DNA of 11,861 nucleotides from Solirubrobacterales bacterium (GTDB taxonomy: Bacteria; Actinomycetota; Thermoleophilia; Solirubrobacterales; Solirubrobacteraceae): NCBI GenBank assembly GCA_026392325.1, contig JAPLCH010000250.1, forward strand, positions 1-11,861, in the 5' to 3' direction. Shown piece by piece: positions 6,537 through 11,861 of the stretch (position 1 is its first letter; every line of letters begins with the position of its first letter). The notes beneath the pieces were generated by a model. That model did no database searches and had not been told where the DNA came from. It worked only from the letters and a program-made list of their open reading frames with translations. A program made the translations under genes and the position numbers.

Positions 6537-7769
6537 CTACGGTGCGGAAATGACTGCTGGTGCGCCGCAGTCAACCAAGACCTGTGGAAGCTCTACAGAG
6601 CCGTCCTCGCGCTGGCCGTTCTCAAGCAGAGCAATCAGAGTTCGGCCCACTGCCACCGCAGTGCCATTCAACGTATGGAGGATCTCCGGCTTTCCGCCGC
6701 CCTCTGGCCGCATACGGATGCTGAGTCGACGGGCCTGAAAATCGGTCGTATTCGAGCACGATGTGAGTTCGCGCCAGCGGCCTTGTCCGGGCAGCCATGC
6801 TTCGCAGTCAAATTTCTTTGCGGCTGAAGCTCCAAGCTCAGCAACCCCAATGTTCACGACTCGATACGGAATTTGAAGGTCGGTCAGGATCTTCTCTTCA
6901 AGCGCGAGGATGCGCTCGTGCTCAGCCTCAGACTGGTCGGGCGGAACAAGGCTGTACATCTCAACCTTGTCGAATTGATGAACCCGGAAGACACCTCGCG
7001 TGTCCTTACCGGCCGATCCTGCCTCACGCCTGAAGCATGGGGAGAACCCCGCATAGCGGAGGGGAAGATCGCCCTGCTCAATAATCGACCCGGCGTTAAG
7101 TCCGGCCAGAGCAACCTCACTGGTTCCTGTCAGGTAAAGGTCATCGTCGGCCAGGCGGTAGATCTGCTGCTCAGTATCCGGGAGGAAACCGGTCCCAAAA
7201 AGGGCCTCTTCACGCACTAGCACTGGTGGAATGACTGGCTCGAAGCCCTCCCCTTGCAGGAGCTCCAGCGCATAACGCACGAGGGCAAGCTCAACCATGA
7301 CGAGCGGCCCGCGCAGATAGGCGAAACGAGCGCCTGAAAGGCGTGCGGCTGCCTCCATGTCAATCATTCCCCCTGCGAGCTCCAGGTGGTCCTTGCCTTC
7401 AGCCCCATGCTCGCCAACCTCGCGCAGAACAGTGTCCTCGCTGGCCGCGTCAGCAGCAGGCGGGTTGGGGAGTGTGGCAAGCAGGCGGTCAAGCTCAGCC
7501 TTGGCTCCGGATTCCGCGTCGGATGCCTCGCGCCCCTTGGCGGCGAGTGCGGCGAGCTGCTGGCGCTCTTCCTCCGTTGGGGCGCCCTTGCGACCCTTTG
7601 ACCCGGCATTCAGTTCCGCGCGGGCCTCCTCTGCCGCGGCTGTTGCATTCCGCCAAGTGGCATCAAGTGCAAGGACCTCGTCAAGGCGAACATCAGAACC
7701 ATCTTCGCGACGTGAAAGAGCAGCACGAATTGGATCGGGGTCAGAGCGGAGAGCCTTAAGGTCGAGCAT
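6537..7769 (-). CDS. serS: Seryl-tRNA synthetase
   Basis: Cytosolic class II aminoacyl-tRNA synthetase charging tRNA-Ser (and tRNA-Sec where present). At 410 residues it is slightly short for the usual 420-430. The N-terminus (M-L-D-L-K-A-L-R) and the charged Ala/Glu-rich region at about 25-100 form the long coiled-coil arm that grips the tRNA variable loop. The serine-recognition motif T-G-T-S-E is at 214-218, motif 2 (C-F-R-R-E-A-G-S-A-G) at about 245-254, and motif 3 (L-N-G-T-A-V-A-V-G-R-T) at 367-377. The start is supported by GAGGTG on the minus strand (7774-7779), 4 nt before the ATG. It lies 45 nt downstream of the cytochrome gene and 71 nt upstream of the deacetylase, so the three may share a transcript, although this mixture has no obvious functional logic. 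Confidence 0.97.
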   Translation of the reverse strand: MLDLKALRSDPDPIRAALSRREDGSDVRLDEVLALDATWRNATAAAEEARAELNAGSKGRKGAPTEEERQQLAALAAKGREASDAESGAKAELDRLLATLPNPPAADAASEDTVLREVGEHGAEGKDHLELAGGMIDMEAAARLSGARFAYLRGPLVMVELALVRYALELLQGEGFEPVIPPVLVREEALFGTGFLPDTEQQIYRLADDDLYLTGTSEVALAGLNAGSIIEQGDLPLRYAGFSPCFRREAGSAGKDTRGVFRVHQFDKVEMYSLVPPDQSEAEHERILALEEKILTDLQIPYRVVNIGVAELGASAAKKFDCEAWLPGQGRWRELTSCSNTTDFQARRLSIRMRPEGGGKPEILHTLNGTAVAVGRTLIALLENGQREDGSVELPQVLVDCGAPAVISAP

Positions 7770-7814
7770 CAGTCACCTCGACCGGGATTTGCGGATCTGC
7801 GGGGCGCCCGCTGA

Positions 7815-8534
7815 TCAGCGAGCGACCTTCTGCAGGTACGCGATGAGTGCCGTGAGCTGTTCAGCGGTGAGCAGCTGGCCGAAGTTCGCTGGCATGATCC
7901 CCTTCTGGTATCCGGGGACGATCTCCGCGTTCGGATTAACAATCGCGGTGTTCAAGGCAGCCGCTGTGTCAGCGCCTACACCCTCAAGCGTTGGTCCAAT
8001 CTTTCCAGCGGCGTTCGCGGCCTTCAGGACGTGACACGCAGCACAGCCGTTCTGGGCAAATACCTGAGCACCAAGTGCAGCAAGGTCTTGCTTTGGTGGA
8101 GCAGCTGCGGCGGATGAGCCGGAACCCATCGCCCCAGGCGATGGTGGCGTGTTCACATCGGCGCCTGCGTACTTGGCGACGAAGGCCGCGAGCAGCTTGG
8201 CCTCGGCTCCGCTGACGATGTTCTGTGGCATTACAGCCCCAGAGAACCCGCCGTTCTGAATTGCGTAGATGACGCGCTCGTAGGATTCCTTACGAACGTT
8301 GAAGTTTGGCCCGTTGTTGCGCATCCCGCTGCGGGGGTTGGCTGCGGATCCGTTTGCTCCGGCCACGGCGAGTGTGTGGCAGCCGGCGCAGCGGTCTTGG
8401 AACAGCACTGCTGCACTGTGGGCAGGCGTGCTGCTTGCAACAGTGATCTCCTGAGTTCCGCATGCTGAAACAGCGATGGCGGAGAGCCCCGCGAGAGCGA
8501 TTGCAAAGAAGGTCTTTGGACGAGCGAAACGCAT
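7815..8534 (-). CDS. Diheme c-type cytochrome lipoprotein
   Basis: A 239-residue exported electron carrier. The signal sequence ends in the lipobox V-S-A-C with Cys25 as lipidation site. Domain 1 (about 38-123) carries C-A-G-C-H at 49-53 and a candidate sixth ligand Met102 in V-M-P-Q. A flexible Pro/Ser/Gly/Ala linker follows (about 128-147). Domain 2 (about 150-237) carries C-A-A-C-H at 164-168 and Met214 in I-M-P-A. Domain 2, with G-P-T-L, then P-N-A-E-I-V-P-G-Y, then I-M-P and a final helix, resembles the cytochrome c domain fused to subunit II of caa3-type oxidases. Membrane tethering on the outside suggests a role between the quinol-oxidising complex and a terminal oxidase; the partner is not in the window. 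No Shine-Dalgarno precedes the ATG. The gene is divergent from the flavin-reductase gene with 218 nt between. Confidence 0.93.
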   Translation of the reverse strand: MRFARPKTFFAIALAGLSAIAVSACGTQEITVASSTPAHSAAVLFQDRCAGCHTLAVAGANGSAANPRSGMRNNGPNFNVRKESYERVIYAIQNGGFSGAVMPQNIVSGAEAKLLAAFVAKYAGADVNTPPSPGAMGSGSSAAAAPPKQDLAALGAQVFAQNGCAACHVLKAANAAGKIGPTLEGVGADTAAALNTAIVNPNAEIVPGYQKGIMPANFGQLLTAEQLTALIAYLQKVAR

Positions 8535-8543
8535 CGGTGCGGG

Positions 8544-8549
8544 ATGCTA
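8544..8549 (-). promoter_or_regulatory. Possible -10 element for the cytochrome gene
   Basis: On the minus strand TAGCAT (TAnnnT) ends 9 nt before the cytochrome ATG, and the ATG has no Shine-Dalgarno. A very short leader would result. No -35 is recognisable, so support is limited. Confidence 0.3.
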
Positions 8550-8610
8550 GCTGACAAGGCCACTGCCGGGCGGGAAGGACACGGACCACGGGCGGCGAAG
8601 CGTGTTGTAA

Positions 8611-8708
8611 CCCCGGTGCCGACCAGGGACAGACGGCTCGCAAATTTTGGACTTTTAGTCCGCGCGAGGTGTCCTCCAACGGCGGCAACCAATTGGACGG
8701 CACCGGGG
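8611..8708. other. Candidate structured RNA or operator pair: nested inverted repeats
   Basis: An 11-bp perfect inverted repeat (CCCCGGTGCCG at 8611-8621, CGGCACCGGGG at 8698-8708) encloses 76 nt that can fold further. One arm pairs 8627-8631 with 8670-8674, 8637-8641 with 8664-8668, and 8649-8653 with 8657-8661 around a TTT loop. A second arm pairs 8675-8679 with 8693-8697. The two arms abut with no unpaired base, and the second also abuts the outer helix, giving a three-way junction shape. The paired positions work on either strand; the plus strand would make it the leader of the flavin-reductase gene. It fits no riboswitch class, tRNA, tmRNA or SRP RNA that I can recognise. The 5-bp helices could be chance; the 11-bp outer repeat is unlikely to be. 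A protein-binding role as DNA is also possible. Confidence 0.45.
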
Positions 8709-8726
8709 CGCTGCAACCTGTCCCGA

Positions 8727-8750
8727 CCGTTCAGTTGGGATGATGAACGG
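8727..8750 (+). promoter_or_regulatory. Stem-loop abutting the start of the flavin-reductase gene
   Basis: CCGTTCA (8727-8733) and TGAACGG (8744-8750) are perfect inverted 7-mers around a 10-nt loop, GTTGGGATGA, which holds the only Shine-Dalgarno-like purines (GGGA) before the GTG start at 8753. In addition 8709-8713 can pair with 8751-8755, covering the start codon. Translation control is therefore plausible; an operator for a dimeric repressor is the main alternative. Confidence 0.45.
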
Positions 8751-8752
8751 CA

Positions 8753-9265
8753 GTGACCGAGTCAACACCGCCAGACGCAGCTGACCTCAAGCAAGCCTTT
8801 GCGAGATTCCCAACGGGAGTCGCAGTCATCTGCGCCCGGGACGCCGACGGCAATGACGGAGGGATGACAGCCAATGCGATCTGCTCCCTCTCACTCGACC
8901 CGCTGCTCCTGCTGGTGTGTTTTGAGAATCAGGCGAGAACACTGCCCCTGGTCAAAACGGCAGGTCGTTTCTCCATCAGCATCCTTGCCGAGGGAGCCCA
9001 GGCGATGGCTGACCGGTTCGCGTCAAAGATCGCGGAGGGCGAGAAGCTCCGCGGCGTTCCAAGTAGTGAAGAGGCTGGGGTTCCGGTACTTGACGACTCA
9101 ATCGCTTGGGCCGTCTGCAGCCTCAAGGAAACACTTCCTGGCGGAGATCACACGATTGTCATCGGTGAGCTTGAAGCTGTTGGAACCAGTCAGGGCAGGC
9201 CGTTGGTCTGGTTTGACGGCGCCTACGGCTCGCTCAGCGATGCTGACGATTCCGCTCAGGCCTGA
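8753..9265 (+). CDS. Flavin reductase-like protein (FMN-binding split barrel)
   Basis: A 170-residue cytosolic protein of the HpaC/NtaB-like flavin reductase domain family, which binds FMN and commonly uses NAD(P)H to supply reduced flavin to a partner monooxygenase. Typical segments are F-A-R-F-P-T-G-V-A-V-I near 16-26, G-G-M-T-A-N-A-I-C-S-L-S-L-D-P-L at 36-51, then F-S-I-S-I-L near 72-77, the mobile R-F-A-S-K segment, and a C-terminal D-G-A-Y-G-S-L. The start is GTG; ATG codons at 8740 and 8743 are out of frame. No monooxygenase is adjacent, so its partner is unknown, and a stand-alone flavin- or heme-binding role is possible. A structured leader precedes it. The stop lies 3 nt from the stop of the convergent membrane protein gene. 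Confidence 0.9.
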   Translation: MTESTPPDAADLKQAFARFPTGVAVICARDADGNDGGMTANAICSLSLDPLLLLVCFENQARTLPLVKTAGRFSISILAEGAQAMADRFASKIAEGEKLRGVPSSEEAGVPVLDDSIAWAVCSLKETLPGGDHTIVIGELEAVGTSQGRPLVWFDGAYGSLSDADDSAQA

Positions 9266-9268
9266 CTT

Positions 9269-9712
9269 CTAGAAGGCTCCTGCTGCCCTGAGCAGCAGTA
9301 CGCAGCAGACGAACAGTGCGACGGTCTCCACTCCCAGCTCCCTTAGAGCTATCTGCCTCGCCAGCTTCTCCTGCTCATCCGCTGGAAGCGCGTTTACGCC
9401 GGCCGAGTCAGTGATCCCGAGTCGGCCGACCACAGAGGTTGCCGATGCAAGCCTCAGCTGTTCGGCAGCGAAAGAGACGGCAGCAGCCATCAGCGAATAA
9501 CCGTAGGCCAGTCCGTATCCGGACTCGCCCAGGCCGGCGATCAGAAAGGCTCCGAGTACGGCGGCAACAACTATCGCCCCCTGTGCGGCCCGAATCGCAA
9601 GCCAAGCCTTGGGGTGTGCAAACCCGGAGCGGAAGGCGATCGCCCCGATAATTGCTGCTGCCAAACATGCAACTGCGGCAATCCAGCAAATAAGTTCATA
9701 AGTAGTGGTCAT
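9269..9712 (-). CDS. Four-helix membrane protein of unknown function
   Basis: A 147-residue integral membrane protein that I do not recognise. Predicted helices are at about 5-27, 37-60, 67-85 and 124-145. The stretch at 86-123 between helices 3 and 4 is hydrophilic (L-P-A-D-E-Q-E-K-L-A-R-Q) and probably lies on one face of the membrane. No catalytic motif or cofactor site is seen; the Cys pair near 135 sits within helix 4. The ATG follows a purine-rich GGGGAAAAGAG on the minus strand, a poor to moderate Shine-Dalgarno. The gene is divergent from nuoA across a 108-nt regulatory region and may share control with complex I, but no sequence evidence ties it to that complex. Confidence 0.8.
   Translation of the reverse strand: MTTTYELICWIAAVACLAAAIIGAIAFRSGFAHPKAWLAIRAAQGAIVVAAVLGAFLIAGLGESGYGLAYGYSLMAAAVSFAAEQLRLASATSVVGRLGITDSAGVNALPADEQEKLARQIALRELGVETVALFVCCVLLLRAAGAF
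9280..9298. terminator. Possible weak hairpin between convergent genes
   Basis: CTGCTGC (9280-9286) and GCAGCAG (9292-9298) form a 7-bp perfect stem with a 5-nt loop, 14 nt after the flavin-reductase stop. It lies inside the last codons of the opposing membrane protein gene, and no T-run follows on either strand. It may hinder read-through, or may be chance from Leu/Ala codons. Confidence 0.25.
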
Positions 9713-9747
9713 AGGCTCTTTTCCCCATAGTTTGCTGGCCTTGCGAA

Positions 9748-9763
9748 AGTGCGATATCGCACT
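9748..9763. promoter_or_regulatory. Perfect 16-bp palindrome upstream of nuoA
   Basis: AGTGCGATATCGCACT equals its own reverse complement over all 16 bases. The GTG-N8-CAC spacing equals that of CRP/FNR-family sites (TGTGA-N6-TCACA), though the flanking bases differ. Its centre lies about 58 bp upstream of the predicted nuoA transcription start, a usual activator position. It also lies within the divergent gene's upstream region, so it could serve both. Confidence 0.6.
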
Positions 9764-9765
9764 AA

Positions 9766-9780
9766 GTAACAGGTTGTTAC
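9766..9780. promoter_or_regulatory. Inverted repeat over the nuoA -35 region
   Basis: GTAACA (9766-9771) and TGTTAC (9775-9780) are perfect inverted 6-mers separated by GGT. The site starts 2 nt after the 16-bp palindrome and covers the position where a -35 for the TATAAA at 9801 should lie, which suits a repressor. The cognate regulator is not identifiable; it does not match the Rex or LexA patterns I know. Confidence 0.5.
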
Positions 9781-9800
9781 AAAGTCCCCCCTCGCGGTGC

Positions 9801-9806
9801 TATAAA
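9801..9806 (+). promoter_or_regulatory. nuo operon promoter, extended -10
   Basis: TATAAA preceded by TGC (9798-9800) makes an extended -10 element (TGn-TATAAA). TTACAA at 9777-9782 would be a poor -35 with an 18-nt spacer. Transcription would start near 9813, leaving a leader of only about 8 nt before the nuoA ATG at 9821, which has no Shine-Dalgarno. Confidence 0.6.
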
Positions 9807-9820
9807 AGCTGTCCGCCCTC

Positions 9821-10183
9821 ATGCTGAACTCCTATCTTCCAGCAATCGTCCTTCTCCTTCTCGGTGGCATCGTGGGAACGTTCTTCGCGCTCATGAACGG
9901 GTTCTTCGGACCCAAGACGAACCGGCGCTCCGAATCCAAGCTTTCTCCCTACGAATGTGGTCTTCCGTCTGAAGTCCAGCAGGGCTTCCGCTTTGGGATT
10001 TCGTTCTACATGATCGCAATGCTGTTCATCGTGTTCGACATCGAAGTCGTGATGCTCTACCCAATCGCGGTCAAGCTCAAGGAATTTGGAACGTTTGCGG
10101 TCACTGAGACCTCAATCTTCATCACCCTGCTGTTCGTTGGCTTCGGATACGTCTGGCGCCGGGGAGCACTCTCATGGCGGTAA
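9821..10183 (+). CDS. nuoA: NADH-quinone oxidoreductase subunit A
   Basis: Small membrane subunit of complex I, lying next to the quinone-binding region. Its 120 residues match the family length. Three helices are predicted at about 5-26, 59-82 and 93-112. The family signatures are seen: S-P-Y-E-C-G-L with Cys46 in the first loop, and F-D-I-E-V-V-M-L-Y-P with Asp73 and Glu75 in helix 2. The start ATG has a very short predicted leader and no Shine-Dalgarno. Its last 10 bases overlap nuoB. It is the first gene of the nuo operon, so the palindromes upstream probably control the whole operon. Confidence 0.97.
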   Translation: MLNSYLPAIVLLLLGGIVGTFFALMNGFFGPKTNRRSESKLSPYECGLPSEVQQGFRFGISFYMIAMLFIVFDIEVVMLYPIAVKLKEFGTFAVTETSIFITLLFVGFGYVWRRGALSWR

Positions 10184-10842
10184 GCAACGGTCAGGACGCC
10201 TTCCGCGCAAGCCAGCTCCGCGCCCGGGACATGCTCCGTGGAGACATGGAAGGCCAAGAGCTCCAGAAGTACGTTGAAGACCGCATCATCACCACCACAC
10301 TTGACAAGGCTGTGGCCTGGGCACGCGGCAACGCGATGTTCCCTGCAACCTTTGGCCTTGCCTGCTGCGCAATAGAAATGATGTCGATCGTTGCCGGTCG
10401 AGTTGACGTCGCCCGCTTTGGCTTTGAGGCATTCCGCGCATCACCACGCCAAGCAGATCTCCTGATCCTCTCTGGTCGAGTCTCAATCAAGATGGCACCG
10501 GTCGTCCGCCGGATTTACGACCAAATGCTTGAGCCGAAGTGGACAATCGCGATGGGTGCCTGCTGCTCCTCCCAAGGAGTCTTCAACAACTACGCAATCG
10601 TCCCGGCCGACAAGTTCATGCCCGTTGACGTTCACGTTCCCGGTTGCCCACCACGGCCAGAAGCACTGGTCCACGGCATCCTTCAACTCCGCGACATGAT
10701 CCAGGGCGATCCGTCAATGGGCTGGCGCAGCCGTTACGGCGCAGAAGGAACAGAGGAAGTCCTTCCCCTTCACGCCTCAGATGACTCAGTGAATGTTTTC
10801 GGTGGTCCCCGGCCGGGGATCGGGGAGACCCCGAATGCCTGA
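10174..10842 (+). CDS. nuoB: NADH-quinone oxidoreductase subunit B
   Basis: Peripheral-arm subunit carrying the terminal 4Fe-4S cluster N2 that passes electrons to quinone. The four expected ligands are Cys64 and Cys65 (G-L-A-C-C-A-I-E-M-M), Cys130 (M-G-A-C) and Cys158 (V-P-G-C-P-P-R-P-E). An extra Cys follows Cys130 (G-A-C-C-S), where many homologues, as I recall, have Ala. With 222 residues it is longer than minimal homologues: about 30 extra hydrophilic residues precede the conserved region, and a tail after about 190 is variable. The start at 10174 is chosen because GGGGAG lies 7 nt before it; inner Met20 and Met25 lack such a site. It overlaps nuoA by 10 bp and nuoC by 8 bp. Confidence 0.97.
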   Translation: MAVSNGQDAFRASQLRARDMLRGDMEGQELQKYVEDRIITTTLDKAVAWARGNAMFPATFGLACCAIEMMSIVAGRVDVARFGFEAFRASPRQADLLILSGRVSIKMAPVVRRIYDQMLEPKWTIAMGACCSSQGVFNNYAIVPADKFMPVDVHVPGCPPRPEALVHGILQLRDMIQGDPSMGWRSRYGAEGTEEVLPLHASDDSVNVFGGPRPGIGETPNA

Positions 10843-11344
10843 TGCCACGGGACTTGAACTGATCGCAGCAGACCTGGGCAAGACAGCCCCAGGGTCAGTC
10901 GTACGCACCCTCCACGACCGTGGTCGGGCAGAGATCGAAATCACACCCGCTGCAGTCCGGCCAGTGCTTGGGGAGCTCAAGAACCGCGGGTACTCCTTCC
11001 TTGCCTCACTCCATGGCCTTGACTACTGGCCCGACGAACCGCGACTTGGCGTCGTCTACGAACTGCTTGACATGAAGACCGCGGATCGGATTTCCATCAA
11101 GACCCGAGTCACAGCAGAGAACCCGAATGTCGCCACTGTGATTGACCTCTGGTCAGGCGCGGACCACCCGGAGCGTGAAGTATTCGACATGCTCGGCGTC
11201 GTCTTTGAAGGCCACCCGGACCTTCGCCGGATCCTCATGCCCGAGGATTACGAAGGCCACCCTCAACGCCGCGACTTCCCAATTGGCGGCGAGGAAGTGC
11301 TCTTCACTTACAACGAAAAGTCAATGCCAGGGTGGACTGAGTAA
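10835..11344 (+). CDS. nuoC: NADH-quinone oxidoreductase subunit C
   Basis: Peripheral-arm subunit of complex I (30-kDa subunit family) that packs against NuoD and NuoB; it holds no cofactor. Starting at 10835 gives 169 residues. The family signature runs from 113 to 149: E-R-E-V-F-D-M-L-G, then G-H-P-D-L-R-R-I-L-M-P, then Q-R-R-D-F-P. The frame is open to an ATG at 10793, but GGGGAG at 10822-10827, 7 nt before 10835, copies the nuoB arrangement exactly and decides for the shorter form, giving an 8-bp overlap with nuoB instead of 50 bp. The stop overlaps the nuoD start by one base (TAATG). It is not fused to NuoD, unlike the NuoCD of E. coli. Confidence 0.96.
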   Translation: MPDATGLELIAADLGKTAPGSVVRTLHDRGRAEIEITPAAVRPVLGELKNRGYSFLASLHGLDYWPDEPRLGVVYELLDMKTADRISIKTRVTAENPNVATVIDLWSGADHPEREVFDMLGVVFEGHPDLRRILMPEDYEGHPQRRDFPIGGEEVLFTYNEKSMPGWTE

Positions 11345-11861
11345 TGGGCACGCCCCAGGTCAACGAATATCGGAAGGTTGAGGAGTCGATCACGCTCAAG
11401 CAGCTTGATCACGACCCGGACACGGGCATCAGCAGCGAACTGCTGACACTCAACATTGGCCCCCATCACCCGGCAACACACGGAGTGCTTCGCCTGATCG
11501 TCACGCTTGAAGGCGAGATCGTCCGTGACATCAAGCCGATGATCGGCTACGTCCACACGGGCATTGAGAAGACGGCAGAGGACAAGGCCTACTGGAAGGT
11601 CATCCCTGTGGTTGAGCGGATGGATTACCTCTCTTACTTCTTCAACGCAATGACCTTCTGCGGCTCCGTGGAGACCCTGACGGGAGTTGAGGTGCCAAAG
11701 CGCGCCCAGTACCTGCGCGTCATTCACATGGAACTCAACCGGATCATGAGCCACCTGGTTTGGCTCGGAACAAGTGCCTTGGACTTGGGCGCAATGTCAG
11801 TGTTCTGGTACTGCTTCCGTGAACGCGACAACATCCTTGACCTGTTCGAGATGAGCACGGG
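11344..11861 (+). CDS. nuoD: NADH-quinone oxidoreductase subunit D (3' partial)
   Basis: Peripheral-arm subunit (49-kDa family) that builds the quinone pocket together with NuoB. Only the first 172 codons are in the window and the frame stays open to its end; the family is usually around 400 residues. The quinone-site loop G-P-H-H-P-A-T-H-G is at 39-47, and R-M-D-Y-L-S-Y at 92-98 includes Tyr95, the likely counterpart of the quinone head-group tyrosine. Further family segments are G-Y-V-H-T-G-I-E-K at 68-76 and E-L-N-R-I-M-S-H-L at 130-138. The start shares one base with the nuoC stop (TAATG), with a weak AGGGTGG upstream, so translation is probably coupled. Confidence 0.96.
   Translation, partial: MGTPQVNEYRKVEESITLKQLDHDPDTGISSELLTLNIGPHHPATHGVLRLIVTLEGEIVRDIKPMIGYVHTGIEKTAEDKAYWKVIPVVERMDYLSYFFNAMTFCGSVETLTGVEVPKRAQYLRVIHMELNRIMSHLVWLGTSALDLGAMSVFWYCFRERDNILDLFEMST

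Noticed and set aside
7357..8034. 225-residue plus-strand reading frame across serS and the cytochrome gene
   Set aside because: It is antisense to two well-supported genes, is Ser/Arg/Ala-rich as expected from opposite-strand reading of GC-rich codons, and shows no domain.
8611..8708. tRNA with a long variable arm, tmRNA or SRP RNA
   Set aside because: The closing helix is 11 bp, there is no T-loop sequence of the TTCGAAT type, no D-arm and no CCA end; the conserved SRP and tmRNA sequences are also absent.
8535..8752. FMN riboswitch before the flavin reductase gene
   Set aside because: The well-known conserved RFN-element blocks are not found on either strand.
8703..8755. Resemblance to the SAH riboswitch (GGGGCGCTGCAA, then CCGTTCA and AACGGC)
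   Set aside because: The first block and the CCGTTCA hairpin recall that class, but the conserved CAGGCTCG strand and the final GGCGCTC pseudoknot strand are missing, and the downstream gene is not an S-adenosylhomocysteine recycling gene. Probably coincidence, though a covariance-model search would settle it.
9766..9780. Rex (NADH/NAD+ sensor) operator before nuo
   Set aside because: A Rex site would read like TTGTGAA-N6-TTCACAA; GTAACA-GGT-TGTTAC differs in both half-site and spacing.
11308..11754. 148-residue minus-strand frame opposite nuoC/nuoD
   Set aside because: It lies antisense to the conserved NuoD N-terminus, whose codons explain the open frame.

Overview
The window reads as moderately high-GC bacterial chromosome, most likely Actinomycetota and possibly Thermoleophilia-like. 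Pointers are the separate nuoA-B-C-D genes, a Tat-type lipoprotein, GTG starts, and several genes without a Shine-Dalgarno sequence that have a TAnnnT element just upstream, a layout common in actinobacterial leaderless genes. No 16S gene or other decisive marker is present, so the lineage is an inference. No tRNA, rRNA, CRISPR array, insertion sequence or phage gene was found.

Layout. (1) 1-3674, plus strand: the 3' part of a flavin amine oxidase of the polyamine-oxidase type, overlapping by 4 bp a Tat-exported C39-like cysteine-protease lipoprotein, followed by a full-length glutamate decarboxylase (gadB) and a strong intrinsic terminator. (2) 3688-5463: a secreted DUF1254/DUF1214 protein (minus) diverges from a small membrane-anchored Thr/Ser-rich protein (plus). 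(3) 5467-8534, minus strand, transcribed right to left: a diheme c-type cytochrome lipoprotein, seryl-tRNA synthetase (serS), and a membrane-anchored NodB-type polysaccharide deacetylase. (4) 8535-8752: a 218-nt divergent intergenic region containing an 11-bp inverted repeat that closes a possible three-way junction, then a 7-bp stem-loop that abuts the GTG start of a flavin-reductase-like gene (8753-9265, plus). (5) 9269-9712, minus: a four-helix membrane protein of unknown function. (6) 9713-9820: a regulatory region with a perfect 16-bp palindrome, a second inverted repeat and an extended -10 promoter. (7) 9821-11861, plus: nuoA, nuoB, nuoC and the start of nuoD, tightly overlapping, the beginning of a respiratory complex I operon that runs off the window.

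How the genes fit together. The nuo genes encode the proton-translocating NADH:quinone oxidoreductase, and the diheme cytochrome probably carries electrons further along the same respiratory chain. The amine oxidase and GadB both handle amines and could both feed GABA metabolism, but the amine oxidase substrate cannot be read from the sequence. The lipoprotein protease, the DUF1254 protein, the small Thr/Ser-rich protein and the deacetylase all act at or outside the cell envelope.

Most of the window is ordinary. The parts most worth a second look are the structured leader in front of the flavin-reductase gene and the paired palindromes in front of nuoA.
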